Shown here in pieces: positions 7,908-15,820 of a DNA stretch of 64,000 nt. The stretch covers positions 1 to 64,000 of the forward strand of contig ONMB01000008.1 in the NCBI GenBank assembly GCA_900318825.1. The letters are read 5' to 3'. Both the position numbers and the translations under genes were made by a program. Positions within the stretch are counted from its first letter, which is position 1; each line of letters starts with the position of its first letter. Source of the stretch: an uncultured Ruminococcus sp. (GTDB lineage: Bacteria > Bacillota > Clostridia > Oscillospirales > Ruminococcaceae). The notes under the pieces are model-generated. The model was not told the DNA's origin. It worked only from the letters and a program-made list of their open reading frames with translations, and did no database searches.

Positions 7908-8870
7908 ATGAATACATATCTCAAGCATATGATAGGCTGTATTTCCCTGTGTACCGCCGCTGCGCTGACTGCTGTTTCATGCGGTTCCGCCGTTGACGAC
8001 AGCAGCTCTGTTCATGAAGCTACTGCCGTTTCGGCTTATTTCACCGACGAGACTCAGCCTGAAAACACAGCTCCGGCAACTATATCCTCTGAATCCTTCA
8101 CCATGTTCACTGAGACATCTTCGGCCACGGATTCAACTCAACAGGCTACCGCTCCGGAACTTATCACCAACGCTGCTGAACCAACGGCAGATCCCAACGC
8201 CGAGCCTACTATCCCCCCCTATAATCCCGACTTGATCCAGTCCGGAGCTTCCTCAAATGAGGAATTCTACAAGGAAAGGCTCTTCGTTATGGGAGACTCT
8301 ATCTGTCACGGATTCAATGTGTACGGCTTCATTCCTCACGAGCACTGCCTCACTCAGTCCTCTGTCTCTATGTGGAACCTCGACTACTTCAAGTTCAACA
8401 CACCCTCAGGTCAGCTCGGTATGGTAGATGCGATAGCTGACGTCCACCCGAAGCTGCTCTATATGTCGCTCGGTATGAACGACGTCAACCTCCACAAGCC
8501 GCAGGACTTCGCCGATAAGTACGTTGACATAGCTAAGCAGATGATCGAACGTGATCCGGATATAAATATCGTCATAGCTTCTATCACTCCGATAAACAGC
8601 AACATAAGCTCTTTTACTACAAACGAAAATATCCGCAGCTACAACGCTGCCCTCGAAAGCACAATCAAGGCTGCAAATTCCACAAGGATATTCTACTTCG
8701 ATACATACTCGATAATCGCCGATCCTGAAACTCTCTCACTGAGCGAGGGCCGTACCTCAGGCGACGGTATCCACCTTTCGACCTCCTGCTACACCGATTT
8801 TCTGACCGAACTTTACAGCTTCCTCGACAAGACTCCTGTAATGGAGCAGATCAAGGCTTCTGAAGAATAA
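7908..8870 (+). CDS. SGNH/GDSL-hydrolase lipoprotein
   Basis: This 320-residue exported protein has a signal peptide ending in a lipobox-like AVSCGS (Cys about 25). A Ser/Thr/Pro/Glu-rich linker follows (about 30-115), then an SGNH hydrolase domain. Block I is GDSICHG (nucleophile Ser), block III GMNDV, and block V DGIHLS supplies Asp and His. It is probably an esterase or deacetylase tethered to the membrane, acting on cell-wall or dietary glycan esters. GTG 7902 is a possible alternative start, but ATG 7908 gives better spacing from GGAG. It is monocistronic, with a strong terminator right after the stop. The substrate is not predictable. Confidence 0.85.
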   Translation: MNTYLKHMIGCISLCTAAALTAVSCGSAVDDSSSVHEATAVSAYFTDETQPENTAPATISSESFTMFTETSSATDSTQQATAPELITNAAEPTADPNAEPTIPPYNPDLIQSGASSNEEFYKERLFVMGDSICHGFNVYGFIPHEHCLTQSSVSMWNLDYFKFNTPSGQLGMVDAIADVHPKLLYMSLGMNDVNLHKPQDFADKYVDIAKQMIERDPDINIVIASITPINSNISSFTTNENIRSYNAALESTIKAANSTRIFYFDTYSIIADPETLSLSEGRTSGDGIHLSTSCYTDFLTELYSFLDKTPVMEQIKASEE

Positions 8871-8871
8871 T

Positions 8872-8902
8872 AAAAAGGCTTCCGTGATACGGAAGCCTTT
8901 TT
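8872..8902. terminator. Bidirectional terminator between the SGNH gene and the his operon
   Basis: A 13-bp perfect stem (AAAAAGGCTTCCG / CGGAAGCCTTTTT) with loop TGATA has U-tracts on both strands. It serves the converging SGNH gene and hisE. Confidence 0.93.
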
Positions 8903-8904
8903 CA

Positions 8905-9243
8905 TCATGTATTCTTGTCTACTGTGTGGAACTTCTTGAGATTTCCGATCTTCTCGTTTCTCTCGTCAAGCACCTTCTCAACATCTGTCCACTCAAGTCC
9001 CTGATTTGCACAGAGTACCATTACATGATAGAGCAGATCGTTGATCTCGTTCATGAGCTCGTCGTTGTCGCCGTTCTTTGCAGCGATAACGGTCTCGGTA
9101 GCCTCTTCGCCTACCTTCTTGCAGATCTTGTCCACGCCCTTGTCGAAGAGATAGCAGGTGTATGAGTTCTCAGCAGCAGTGCCGTTCTCATACTGCTTCT
9201 TTCTCTCCTTGATAACTTCAAAAATTTCCTGATAAACGTTCAT
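8905..9243 (-). CDS. hisE: Phosphoribosyl-ATP pyrophosphohydrolase
   Basis: This 112-residue MazG-like enzyme hydrolyses PR-ATP to PR-AMP, the second step of histidine synthesis. The KVGEEATETVIAAKN segment and the EINDLLYHVMVL helix carry the metal-binding acidic residues of HisE. It is the last gene of the his operon. Its start overlaps the hisI stop by one base, so the two are coupled; in many bacteria they are a single fused HisIE. Confidence 0.95.
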   Translation of the reverse strand: MNVYQEIFEVIKERKKQYENGTAAENSYTCYLFDKGVDKICKKVGEEATETVIAAKNGDNDELMNEINDLLYHVMVLCANQGLEWTDVEKVLDERNEKIGNLKKFHTVDKNT

Positions 9244-9593
9244 TATTCATTCTCCTCTGTATTATAGATCTCGTTGAAGAAACAACTGTAACTTCCCGTA
9301 TGGCAGGCAACTCCGGTCTGCTCAACATTGACGAGCAGTGTGTCATTATCGCAGTCACCGTATATCGAAACTACCTTCTGAAGGTGTCCGCTCGTTGCGC
9401 CCTTGTTCCAGTACTCCTGACGCGAACGGCTCCAGAACCATGTGTAGCCGGTCTCGAGAGTCTTTTTCAGGCTCTCCTTGTTCATATACGCAAGCATAAG
9501 AACCGTTTTTGTATTGACCTCGTAGCATATCGCCGGGATAAGCTCCCCCTTGACGAAAAACTTATCAAGGTCGTTCATATCTATCTTTATCAT
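9243..9593 (-). CDS. hisI: Phosphoribosyl-AMP cyclohydrolase
   Basis: This 116-residue enzyme opens the adenine ring of PR-AMP, the third step of the pathway. It shows the family motifs [10 protein letters not shown], the [12 protein letters not shown] segment, DCDNDTLLV with metal-binding Asp residues, and the zinc-ligand region [13 protein letters not shown]. It is coupled to hisE by a one-base overlap. Confidence 0.96.
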   Translation of the reverse strand: MIKIDMNDLDKFFVKGELIPAICYEVNTKTVLMLAYMNKESLKKTLETGYTWFWSRSRQEYWNKGATSGHLQKVVSIYGDCDNDTLLVNVEQTGVACHTGSYSCFFNEIYNTEENE

Positions 9594-9611
9594 AGCTTTT
9601 TACCTTTCGTA

Positions 9612-10010
9612 TCAGTAATCTATCCACCACTCCGGAGTTATCTCGCCGAGCGTGATGACCTGTCCTTTGCTGTAATCGAGCATTATCTCGATGTCCTTGT
9701 AGCTTTCCGGCATAAGCTGCACCATAAGCTCGCGGCAGGCTCCGCACGGAGCTCCCTTGCCCTCGACAGGCGGTATGCACAGCACCTTGTCTATCTCATT
9801 CTCGCCGTTGGTTATCATGTTGAATATAGCGTTTCTCTCAGCACATATTCCGAGTGTTGAACAGGTGTCGATGCACACGCCGGTGTATATCTTTCCGGAC
9901 TTGCTCAGCACAGCTGCGGAGACCTCTCCGGCTGTAACAAATTCCGATATTTTACGCGAGGCAAGTACAGCCTTTGCGGCCGCGTACATATCTTCCCATA
10001 TCTTGTCCAT
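9612..10010 (-). CDS. Cytidine deaminase-like protein in the his operon
   Basis: This 132-residue zinc deaminase is of the short tetrameric cytidine deaminase type. CAERNA holds the first zinc Cys and the catalytic Glu, and PCGACR gives the other two zinc Cys. Family members convert cytidine or deoxycytidine to uridine. It lies between hisF and hisI with gaps of 3 and 18 nt, so it is cotranscribed. It has no known role in histidine synthesis. It may be pyrimidine salvage cargo or act on a related nucleoside. Confidence 0.85.
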   Translation of the reverse strand: MDKIWEDMYAAAKAVLASRKISEFVTAGEVSAAVLSKSGKIYTGVCIDTCSTLGICAERNAIFNMITNGENEIDKVLCIPPVEGKGAPCGACRELMVQLMPESYKDIEIMLDYSKGQVITLGEITPEWWIDY

Positions 10011-10013
10011 AGC

Positions 10014-10719
10014 TTACCTCACAATTACACCCTTGCCGCGGCAGTAGTCCTTGACCTCGCCGACAGTGAGCTCCTTGAAGTGGAAAAGTGAAGCCGCCAA
10101 AGCTGCCGTAGCGCCGGTCTTTTCAAAGACCTCGTAGAAATCGTTTATCTTGCCTGCACCGCCGCTTGCGATAACAGGTATCGAGCAGTTGTCACAGACT
10201 GCCTTCAACATTGGTATATCGAAGCCTTCCTTGGTCAATAGTGTGTACCCAGTCTATGAGGTCAATTCCCATATCCTTTCTGCCGCCGTTTATATATACG
10301 GTCCACTTGTTTTCGGCTATCTTCTTCGCGTCGATACCGACACATATGCACTGGCTTCCGAAGATGTCAGCACCGTCCTTGATGAGCTGAGGGTTCTGAA
10401 CTGCCTGAGAGTTCACGGAGACCTTGTCAGCACCGGCTCTCAGCGCATCGCGTATGTCATCAACTGTCTTGATACCGCCGCCGACTGTGAGCGGTACAAA
10501 GACCTTCTTCGCCGTGTCGCGCACAACGTCAAGGAACACGCCGCGTCCCTCGAATGAAGCTGTTATATCGTAAAATACCAGCTCGTCAGCACCCTGTTTG
10601 TTGTACTCAGCTGCGCATTCAACGGGATCTCCGACATCGCGGACTCCCTCAAAATTCACGCCCTTTACTACCTTGCCGTTTCTTACGTCAAGGCACGGGA
10701 TTATTCTCTTTGCAAGCAT
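10014..10719 (-). pseudogene. hisF: Imidazole glycerol phosphate synthase cyclase subunit HisF, broken by internal deletion
   Basis: The N-terminal two thirds (10719 to about 10244) read as normal His[13 protein letters not shown] with catalytic Asp, LTVGGGIK, and [20 protein letters not shown]. The frame then runs into 12-15 foreign residues and a stop at 10192. The C-terminal part ([13 protein letters not shown] through SGGAGK to the stop at 10014) is intact in another frame. Compared with HisF proteins, the block LGAGEILLTSMDxDG is absent between the halves. That is about 45-55 nt, and it includes the second catalytic Asp (Asp176 in Thermotoga). The lesion lies at about 10235-10244. Both halves are otherwise well conserved and the other his genes are intact, so this is either a very recent mutation or an assembly error. 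Confidence 0.9.
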
Positions 10720-10749
10720 TATTCCGCCTCCTCTGCATCAATATGGATT

Positions 10750-11478
10750 TCATTCTGCATTTGCATAGCTTATTGCTTCTCTCAGATCGAGAGTTCCCTT
10801 GTATATGGACTTTCCGCAGATAGTTCCGTAAAGTCCCATTTCCTTGCAGGCAACGATGTCGTCCATAGTATGAACGCCGCCGGAAGCTACGATATTTGCT
10901 CTGCCCTCAGTAGCGTCAGCGAGCTTTTTGAGCTGTTCGCGGTTCACGCCTGAGAGTGTGCCGTCCTTGGAAATATCAGTGAAGATGAAATACTTCACGC
11001 CGGACTCTATCATCTTGTTTGCAAGGTCGATATAGTGAACATCAGAGCTTTCGAGCCAGCCCTCAGTTGCGACCATTTCGTTCATAGCGTCGATCCCAAC
11101 GACTATCTTCTCACTGCCGAATCTCTCAACGGCTTCGCGGACCAGCTTGGGATTCTTGAGCGCCACCGAACCGAGTATAACTCTCGTGATGCCCATATCA
11201 AGGTACTCCTTTATGGTCTGTATGCTTCTGATACCGCCGCCAAGCTCGACCTTGAGGTTTGTTTTTTCGGCAACGTCTGTGTATATCTTCGTGTTGACAG
11301 GTCTGCCCTCTTTGGCGCCGTCGAGGTCTACCATATGTATCCACTCGGCACCGGCAGCTTCAAAGCTCTCAGCAGTCTCAAGGTAGTCGCTCGCTACCTT
11401 CTCAACTGTCGAGAAATCACCCTTGAACAGACGGACACAGTTGCCGTCCTTGATGTCTATTGCAGGAAAAATTATCAT
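10750..11478 (-). CDS. hisA: ProFAR isomerase HisA
   Basis: This 242-residue (beta/alpha)8 barrel isomerizes ProFAR to PRFAR, the substrate of HisF-HisH. The catalytic Asp is in PAIDIKDGN at the N-terminus and the second Asp in [10 protein letters not shown]. The phosphate-binding GGGIRS and ASGGVH loops are present. Full length. It sits 2 nt downstream of the flavodoxin gene and 30 nt before hisF. Confidence 0.96.
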   Translation of the reverse strand: MIIFPAIDIKDGNCVRLFKGDFSTVEKVASDYLETAESFEAAGAEWIHMVDLDGAKEGRPVNTKIYTDVAEKTNLKVELGGGIRSIQTIKEYLDMGITRVILGSVALKNPKLVREAVERFGSEKIVVGIDAMNEMVATEGWLESSDVHYIDLANKMIESGVKYFIFTDISKDGTLSGVNREQLKKLADATEGRANIVASGGVHTMDDIVACKEMGLYGTICGKSIYKGTLDLREAISYANAE

Positions 11479-11480
11479 TG

Positions 11481-12014
11481 TTATTCACCCTTACCCTTTA
11501 CGGTCTCAATCAGCGGTCCGATGTATTTCTTGTCAGTCCAGTCGCACTTCTTGTCCTTTGCCTCAAAGAACGGTTTCTCCCACGCTTTTATCTCGGAGGG
11601 ATCCTTCTTCGAGAGCATCTTTACATACATCTTGCACATAGCTTTGTCGGCAAACTTCATTCCCTCAAGATCCCACATTCCCTGATAATAAAAGCAGGGT
11701 ATGTCCGCAAGTTTGTCCTTGAAGTTTCTCTTTCTTATCGCCTCGACAAGCTCCTCGTCATACGGTGCCGCACCGCAGCAGAAAACATATATCCTCTTAC
11801 CGTCGAGTGCTCCGATATTCTTCTTGAGAAATGCGATGCCGGCAATAGCAGAGGCATAGACTCCTCCGCCGAGAATTATAGTATCATACTTCGATACCTC
11901 TTTTATGTCAGCCTTTTTCGTTTCGACTATCTTAAAGCCAGTCTCCTCGGATATCCATTCTGCGTATTTCTTTGAAGCTCCGTACTTCGACTGGCAGAGT
12001 ATTATTCCGCTCAT
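11481..12014 (-). CDS. Flavodoxin-domain protein
   Basis: This 177-residue protein has a flavodoxin-like fold. The N-terminal strand and loop QSKYGASKKYAEWI bind the FMN phosphate, and YDTIILGGGVYAS and the IYVFCCGAAP segment match flavodoxin-domain proteins related to HemG-type oxidases. A C-terminal extension (about 125-177) is Lys/Trp-rich. It is presumably an FMN-binding redox protein of unknown partner. Its start overlaps the stop of the P-loop gene (TAATG), and hisA follows after 2 nt, so it is a true member of the operon transcript without a known histidine role. Confidence 0.75.
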   Translation of the reverse strand: MSGIILCQSKYGASKKYAEWISEETGFKIVETKKADIKEVSKYDTIILGGGVYASAIAGIAFLKKNIGALDGKRIYVFCCGAAPYDEELVEAIRKRNFKDKLADIPCFYYQGMWDLEGMKFADKAMCKMYVKMLSKKDPSEIKAWEKPFFEAKDKKCDWTDKKYIGPLIETVKGKGE

Positions 12015-12805
12015 TATTTTACCTCGTTTAGTTTTGAAATTATTGCTGAATATGATCCTATCCAGTCCTTTTGCGCGTCGTCAATGACCATGCTGTCAAT
12101 ATCAAGTCTGTTCAGTATACCGAGCTCCCTGCGCTGTCTTTCCTCAAGAGCGGAAATATAGCCATCAAAGCCGCTCAGTCCGAGTTTCTTGCCGTATTCA
12201 CCGTTACAATGGTAGTCGATGACGGCATTGAGCCATTCGTCACCGCGCTCAGCTGAAGCACGTTTAACGCTGCCGCGAACATCGCTGTTTTTCAGATACA
12301 CCACAAACGGCGAAAGCGGAGCGATAATGCTGCTGATCTCACGGATATAAGCCTCGGAAACAGCAGCGTCAAAGCCAAACCGCATCATAGTCTCGCACAT
12401 CGGATTTTGCATCAGCACACAATTGAAAACATAGCTCGCATCGCCGGTGTTTCCAACGAATTCCCGCCATTTATCGAGCATTACAGGTCGCTCAGCCTCC
12501 CACGGCAAAAAGTCATATATCTTATGCTGTAAGAGTTTATCGAAGAGCTCTCCCGTGAAATCGCTGATCTTCACAATATATCCGCCGGACTTTCTCTCAG
12601 CCGCGGACAGCACCTCTTTCCGCTCATTATCTGCGAACTTATCAAGGTCGCTCCCTGTGAGGAACGCGTGGAATTCGTAGTCCGCAGGGTGAGCTCCGCT
12701 GTACTCGTCAACAAAGGTCATACCAAGTTTATCCGCGATATATCGGGCGGTAGTACTCTTACCAGAGCATGGGAGCCCTTCAACTATAATCAGTTTTCTG
12801 TTCAT
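12014..12805 (-). CDS. P-loop kinase-like protein of unknown function
   Basis: This 263-residue protein begins with a Walker A loop, GLPCSGKSTT (about 9-18), in the setting of small-molecule or nucleotide kinases. A lid-like helical middle and a C-terminal helix follow. I see no diagnostic substrate motif. Acidic and Tyr/Trp-rich stretches (EAERPVMLDKWREF) resemble uncharacterized AAA_18/AAA_33-type ATPases. It lies inside the his operon between the phosphatase gene (9-nt gap) and the flavodoxin gene (1-nt overlap). Function unknown. Confidence 0.65.
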   Translation of the reverse strand: MNRKLIIVEGLPCSGKSTTARYIADKLGMTFVDEYSGAHPADYEFHAFLTGSDLDKFADNERKEVLSAAERKSGGYIVKISDFTGELFDKLLQHKIYDFLPWEAERPVMLDKWREFVGNTGDASYVFNCVLMQNPMCETMMRFGFDAAVSEAYIREISSIIAPLSPFVVYLKNSDVRGSVKRASAERGDEWLNAVIDYHCNGEYGKKLGLSGFDGYISALEERQRRELGILNRLDIDSMVIDDAQKDWIGSYSAIISKLNEVK

Positions 12806-12814
12806 TTGCAGCCC

Positions 12815-13504
12815 TCAGGAATGTAGTTTGCTCCTTATCATATCAGCGTGTTCAGCAGCAAGCCCTATGTATTCAAAATACCTTCCGACTGTTCCGAAGC
12901 GTTCCGTAAACAGGTCAATGAAGCCGTCAATACTCTTTTCGTTCGCAAGACAGATCTCGCGGTCTATCTCTGGGTGCGCACTAAGAAACGCTTCCAGCTT
13001 TTTGCGGTTGTACTCGCGGCTGATGACGTAATCATTGATGATTGCACTACGTTCAGCACCGCAGGTCATGAGTATTATCGCAGCCGCAACTCCCGTTCGA
13101 TCCTTGCCTGCCGAGCAGTGGAAAAGCACCCCTCTGTCAGCTTCCGCAATAGTTTTCATCACCTTCGGCATATTCTCCGCAAGCGCTATGTCCATATACG
13201 AATGCGGAACTGCTTCAAGTGTCGCAGGAACGCCGCTTCCCTCAGTTATCGTGAAATGATGATACTCAAAGCCGGCAGTCTCCGAAAGTATATCGGGTAC
13301 CCTTTCGGCTTCCTCTGCGGTACGCATATCAATAATAGTAGTGATACGGTTCGCAAGCAGTTTATGAATATCCTCCGCCGAAGGCTGTACCGGTACATCG
13401 CTGCGCCAGTACACGCCGTTCTTGGTCACACTGCCGTCAGCAAGCCTTATGCCGCCAAGCTCGCGGGTGTTAGCCGTGCAGGAAAGCAGGCTCTTATATA
13501 TCAT
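12815..13504 (-). CDS. Protein-tyrosine phosphatase-like (Y_phosphatase3 type)
   Basis: This 229-residue Cys-based phosphatase has the signature HCSAGKDRTG at about residue 130, where C and R are catalytic, and an upstream IDMRTAEEAE strand typical of the LipA/Y_phosphatase3 family. The N-terminal NTRELGG motif is also a hallmark. Members act on phosphotyrosine, phosphoinositide or other phosphate esters. Its start overlaps the hisH stop by 4 nt (ATGA), with the SD GGAGGG inside hisH, so it is translationally coupled to hisH. Its relevance to histidine is unclear. It may dephosphorylate histidinol phosphate, since I see no hisN or HolPase in this operon, but nothing in the sequence proves it. 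Confidence 0.82.
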   Translation of the reverse strand: MIYKSLLSCTANTRELGGIRLADGSVTKNGVYWRSDVPVQPSAEDIHKLLANRITTIIDMRTAEEAERVPDILSETAGFEYHHFTITEGSGVPATLEAVPHSYMDIALAENMPKVMKTIAEADRGVLFHCSAGKDRTGVAAAIILMTCGAERSAIINDYVISREYNRKKLEAFLSAHPEIDREICLANEKSIDGFIDLFTERFGTVGRYFEYIGLAAEHADMIRSKLHS

Positions 13505-14103
13505 ATAAGCCCTCCGAAGCTGCGGAGTATCTTCAGACCTGTCTCGCCTGATTTCTCAGGGTGGAACTGTGCTCCGTAAACGAACTTTCCGTCGTATACC
13601 AGTGCAGGGACTCTTCCGCCGTACTCGCTGTATGCAGCGATGTTACTGTCAGCGCACTCTGCCTTGTAGGAGTGAACAAAGTACACATACTCGTCGTCGC
13701 CGACATTCGCAAGAAGCGGACAGTCATTCAGCTTTTCGAGCTTGTTCCAGCCCATATGCGGAATGATGAGGTCAGGCTCCTCCATTTTTCTTACAGAACC
13801 GGAGATAAGTCCCAGACCGTCGCACTCCTCAAACTCGTAGCCCTTCTCAAAAATGAGCTGCATACCGAGACATATGCCGAGGAAAGGTTTTCTGGTCGCC
13901 TCCTCCTTTATAACGTCAACAAGACCTGTTGCCCTGAGCTTCTCCATTGCTGCCGGAAATGCTCCGACACCCGGAAGTATCACGGCGTCAGCTTCGCGCA
14001 CGGACTTCTCGTCGGAAACGAGTCTGCTTTCAAGCCCGAGGTAGTCCATCGCGTTCTTTACGCTGAAAATGTTTCCAGCACCGTAGTCGATTATTGCTAT
14101 CAT
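13501..14103 (-). CDS. hisH: Imidazole glycerol phosphate synthase glutaminase subunit
   Basis: This 200-residue class I glutamine amidotransferase feeds ammonia to HisF. The nucleophile Cys is in LGICLGMQ (near 78), and the His-Glu pair is in QFHPEKSG near the C-terminus. ATG 14103 is used, with AAGGAG 7 nt upstream, and overlaps the hisB stop by one base (TGATG). The partner subunit HisF is broken in this window, which would leave HisH without its synthase activity. Confidence 0.95.
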   Translation of the reverse strand: MIAIIDYGAGNIFSVKNAMDYLGLESRLVSDEKSVREADAVILPGVGAFPAAMEKLRATGLVDVIKEEATRKPFLGICLGMQLIFEKGYEFEECDGLGLISGSVRKMEEPDLIIPHMGWNKLEKLNDCPLLANVGDDEYVYFVHSYKAECADSNIAAYSEYGGRVPALVYDGKFVYGAQFHPEKSGETGLKILRSFGGLI

Positions 14104-14684
14104 CACAGAACTCCTTTCGTTGAGAGCGTGTTGCCGTCAGCGTTAAGTGTGACTGCCGTTTTAAGAGCGTGTGCAACAGCCTTATATACCGCCTCTGCCT
14201 TGTGGTGATCGTTGCTGCCGTAAAGCAGATTTATGTGCAGAGTCATTCCGGAATTGAATGCGAAAGCACGGAAGAATTCCTCAGTCATACAGAGGTCGTA
14301 GCCGCCGCAGGACTGGTTCGTGAAGTCGCAGTTGAACACTAAAAACGGTCTGTTGCTGAGGTCGAGACTTGCCATTGCAAGCGACTCGTCCATAGGGATA
14401 TAGGCTGTTCCGTAGCGGACTATACCAGACTTTGTGCCAAGAGACTGTCCGAGAGCCTGTCCGAGAACTATTCCGGTATCCTCTATCGTGTGGTGGCAAT
14501 CCACATTCAGATCGCCCTTGACCTTTACAGTCATGCTTATCCCGCTGTGTACTGACAGTGCTGTGAGCATATGATCGAAGAAGCCGATGCCTGTATCAAT
14601 GTCAGCTCTGCCCTTTTCGTCAAGCTCAACAGTAACACTGATCTGAGTCTCCTTTGTAGCACGTTCAATGGTAGCTGTGCGCAT
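14103..14684 (-). CDS. hisB: Imidazoleglycerol-phosphate dehydratase
   Basis: This 193-residue monofunctional IGP dehydratase has the manganese-binding signatures HHTIEDTG and DHHKAEAVYKA and the N-terminal GIGFFDHML. Its length is that of the dehydratase alone, with no fused histidinol phosphatase. ATG 14684 is chosen because GAGGAGG lies 6 nt before it; the GTG and ATG further upstream overlap the SD itself. Confidence 0.95.
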   Translation of the reverse strand: MRTATIERATKETQISVTVELDEKGRADIDTGIGFFDHMLTALSVHSGISMTVKVKGDLNVDCHHTIEDTGIVLGQALGQSLGTKSGIVRYGTAYIPMDESLAMASLDLSNRPFLVFNCDFTNQSCGGYDLCMTEEFFRAFAFNSGMTLHINLLYGSNDHHKAEAVYKAVAHALKTAVTLNADGNTLSTKGVL

Positions 14685-14695
14685 ACTCATCCTCC

Positions 14696-15754
14696 TCACT
14701 TTGTAAAATACTTCTCAAGTGCAGCTATCACAGCTGCATTTTCCTTTTTGCTGCCGGCAGTTATCCTGAGATAGCCGCTGAACTTGCGTATCGCGATCGA
14801 GTTCTCAAGCAGGAACTCGTATATCTTCTGAAATTCGTCTGTCTTTATATAGACGAAATTGGTGCAGGGCTCATATACCTTTTCAAAGCAGCCGTACTTT
14901 GCATCAAGCGCTTTTATATCGCTGTAAAGGCTCTTAGTACCGGCAACGATAGCGTCCCTGCAAGATAAGAGATAGTCCTTTTCTGCAAGCACTTCCGAAA
15001 CTATCGTCTGTGCAACAGAGTCGTTGTTGTACGGGGACTTTGCCGCTCTGAGAGCTGTTGTTATGGTCTTGTTCGCAATTGCAAAGCCAACTCTTACTGC
15101 TGCCATTCCGATAGCCTTTGAACAGGTCTTGAGGATAATGAGATTATCGTACTTTTCCACTTCGTCAAGCAGCGACTGATCCCAGAAATCCATATAAGCC
15201 TCATCGAGGATAACAAGTGTGTCGCTGAGGGAAGTTATTATCTTTCTCACAGCATCTCTGCCGAGTCCGAGTGAAGTCGGATTGCAGGGATTTGAGAAAA
15301 CTACTCCTCGTGCGTTTTTTTCCCTGCAAAAGCTGATGAGCTTGTCGGGATCAATGGTGAGATCAGCTTCCTTCTGATAGGTCTCGACCTTTGTCTCGTA
15401 GAGCTGTGCATAGAAGCCGTACATTGAGAAATCGTGCGATACGTTCACTACCGTGTCACCAGCCTCAAAAAAGCAGCTCATTATCACGCTTATAAGCTCA
15501 TCAGAACCGTTTCCGGCTGTGACCAGCTCCGGTGAAACGCCGTAGAACTTTGCAAAAGCCTCTGTCGGTCTCTTAGCAAGGCAGTCAGGATAGCGGTTGA
15601 AATCCACCTTGGCTATACTGCGGCAGATCTTCTCCTTGAGCTCCGGCGAAAGATCGAAGCAGCTCTCATTAGCATCGAGTCTTATGTCGTAGTGTCCGGT
15701 TATCGGATCGTACGGCACTAAATTTACCAGCTTCTTATTAAGTTTGTAACTCAT
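14696..15754 (-). CDS. hisC: Histidinol-phosphate aminotransferase
   Basis: This 352-residue PLP enzyme transaminates imidazole acetol phosphate. The segments NGSDELI, VFSNPCNPTSLG and VILDEAYMDF are typical of class I/II aminotransferases. The PLP lysine is in TCSKAIGMAAVRVG. ATG 15754 has GGAAGG at suitable spacing; the 8-codon longer frame does not. It lies 66 nt after hisD, the widest gap between the early his genes. Confidence 0.94.
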   Translation of the reverse strand: MSYKLNKKLVNLVPYDPITGHYDIRLDANESCFDLSPELKEKICRSIAKVDFNRYPDCLAKRPTEAFAKFYGVSPELVTAGNGSDELISVIMSCFFEAGDTVVNVSHDFSMYGFYAQLYETKVETYQKEADLTIDPDKLISFCREKNARGVVFSNPCNPTSLGLGRDAVRKIITSLSDTLVILDEAYMDFWDQSLLDEVEKYDNLIILKTCSKAIGMAAVRVGFAIANKTITTALRAAKSPYNNDSVAQTIVSEVLAEKDYLLSCRDAIVAGTKSLYSDIKALDAKYGCFEKVYEPCTNFVYIKTDEFQKIYEFLLENSIAIRKFSGYLRITAGSKKENAAVIAALEKYFTK

Positions 15755-15820
15755 ATTTATTTTCCTTCCGAAAAACACCTTTAGGGCAGCTCTTTTGCAA
15801 GCCGCCCCATTTGCGTCGTA

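Noticed and set aside
10014..10238. Separate small gene for the HisF C-terminal part
   Set aside because: It has no SD, starts in the middle of the HisF barrel, and continues HisF exactly; it is the 3' piece of a broken gene.
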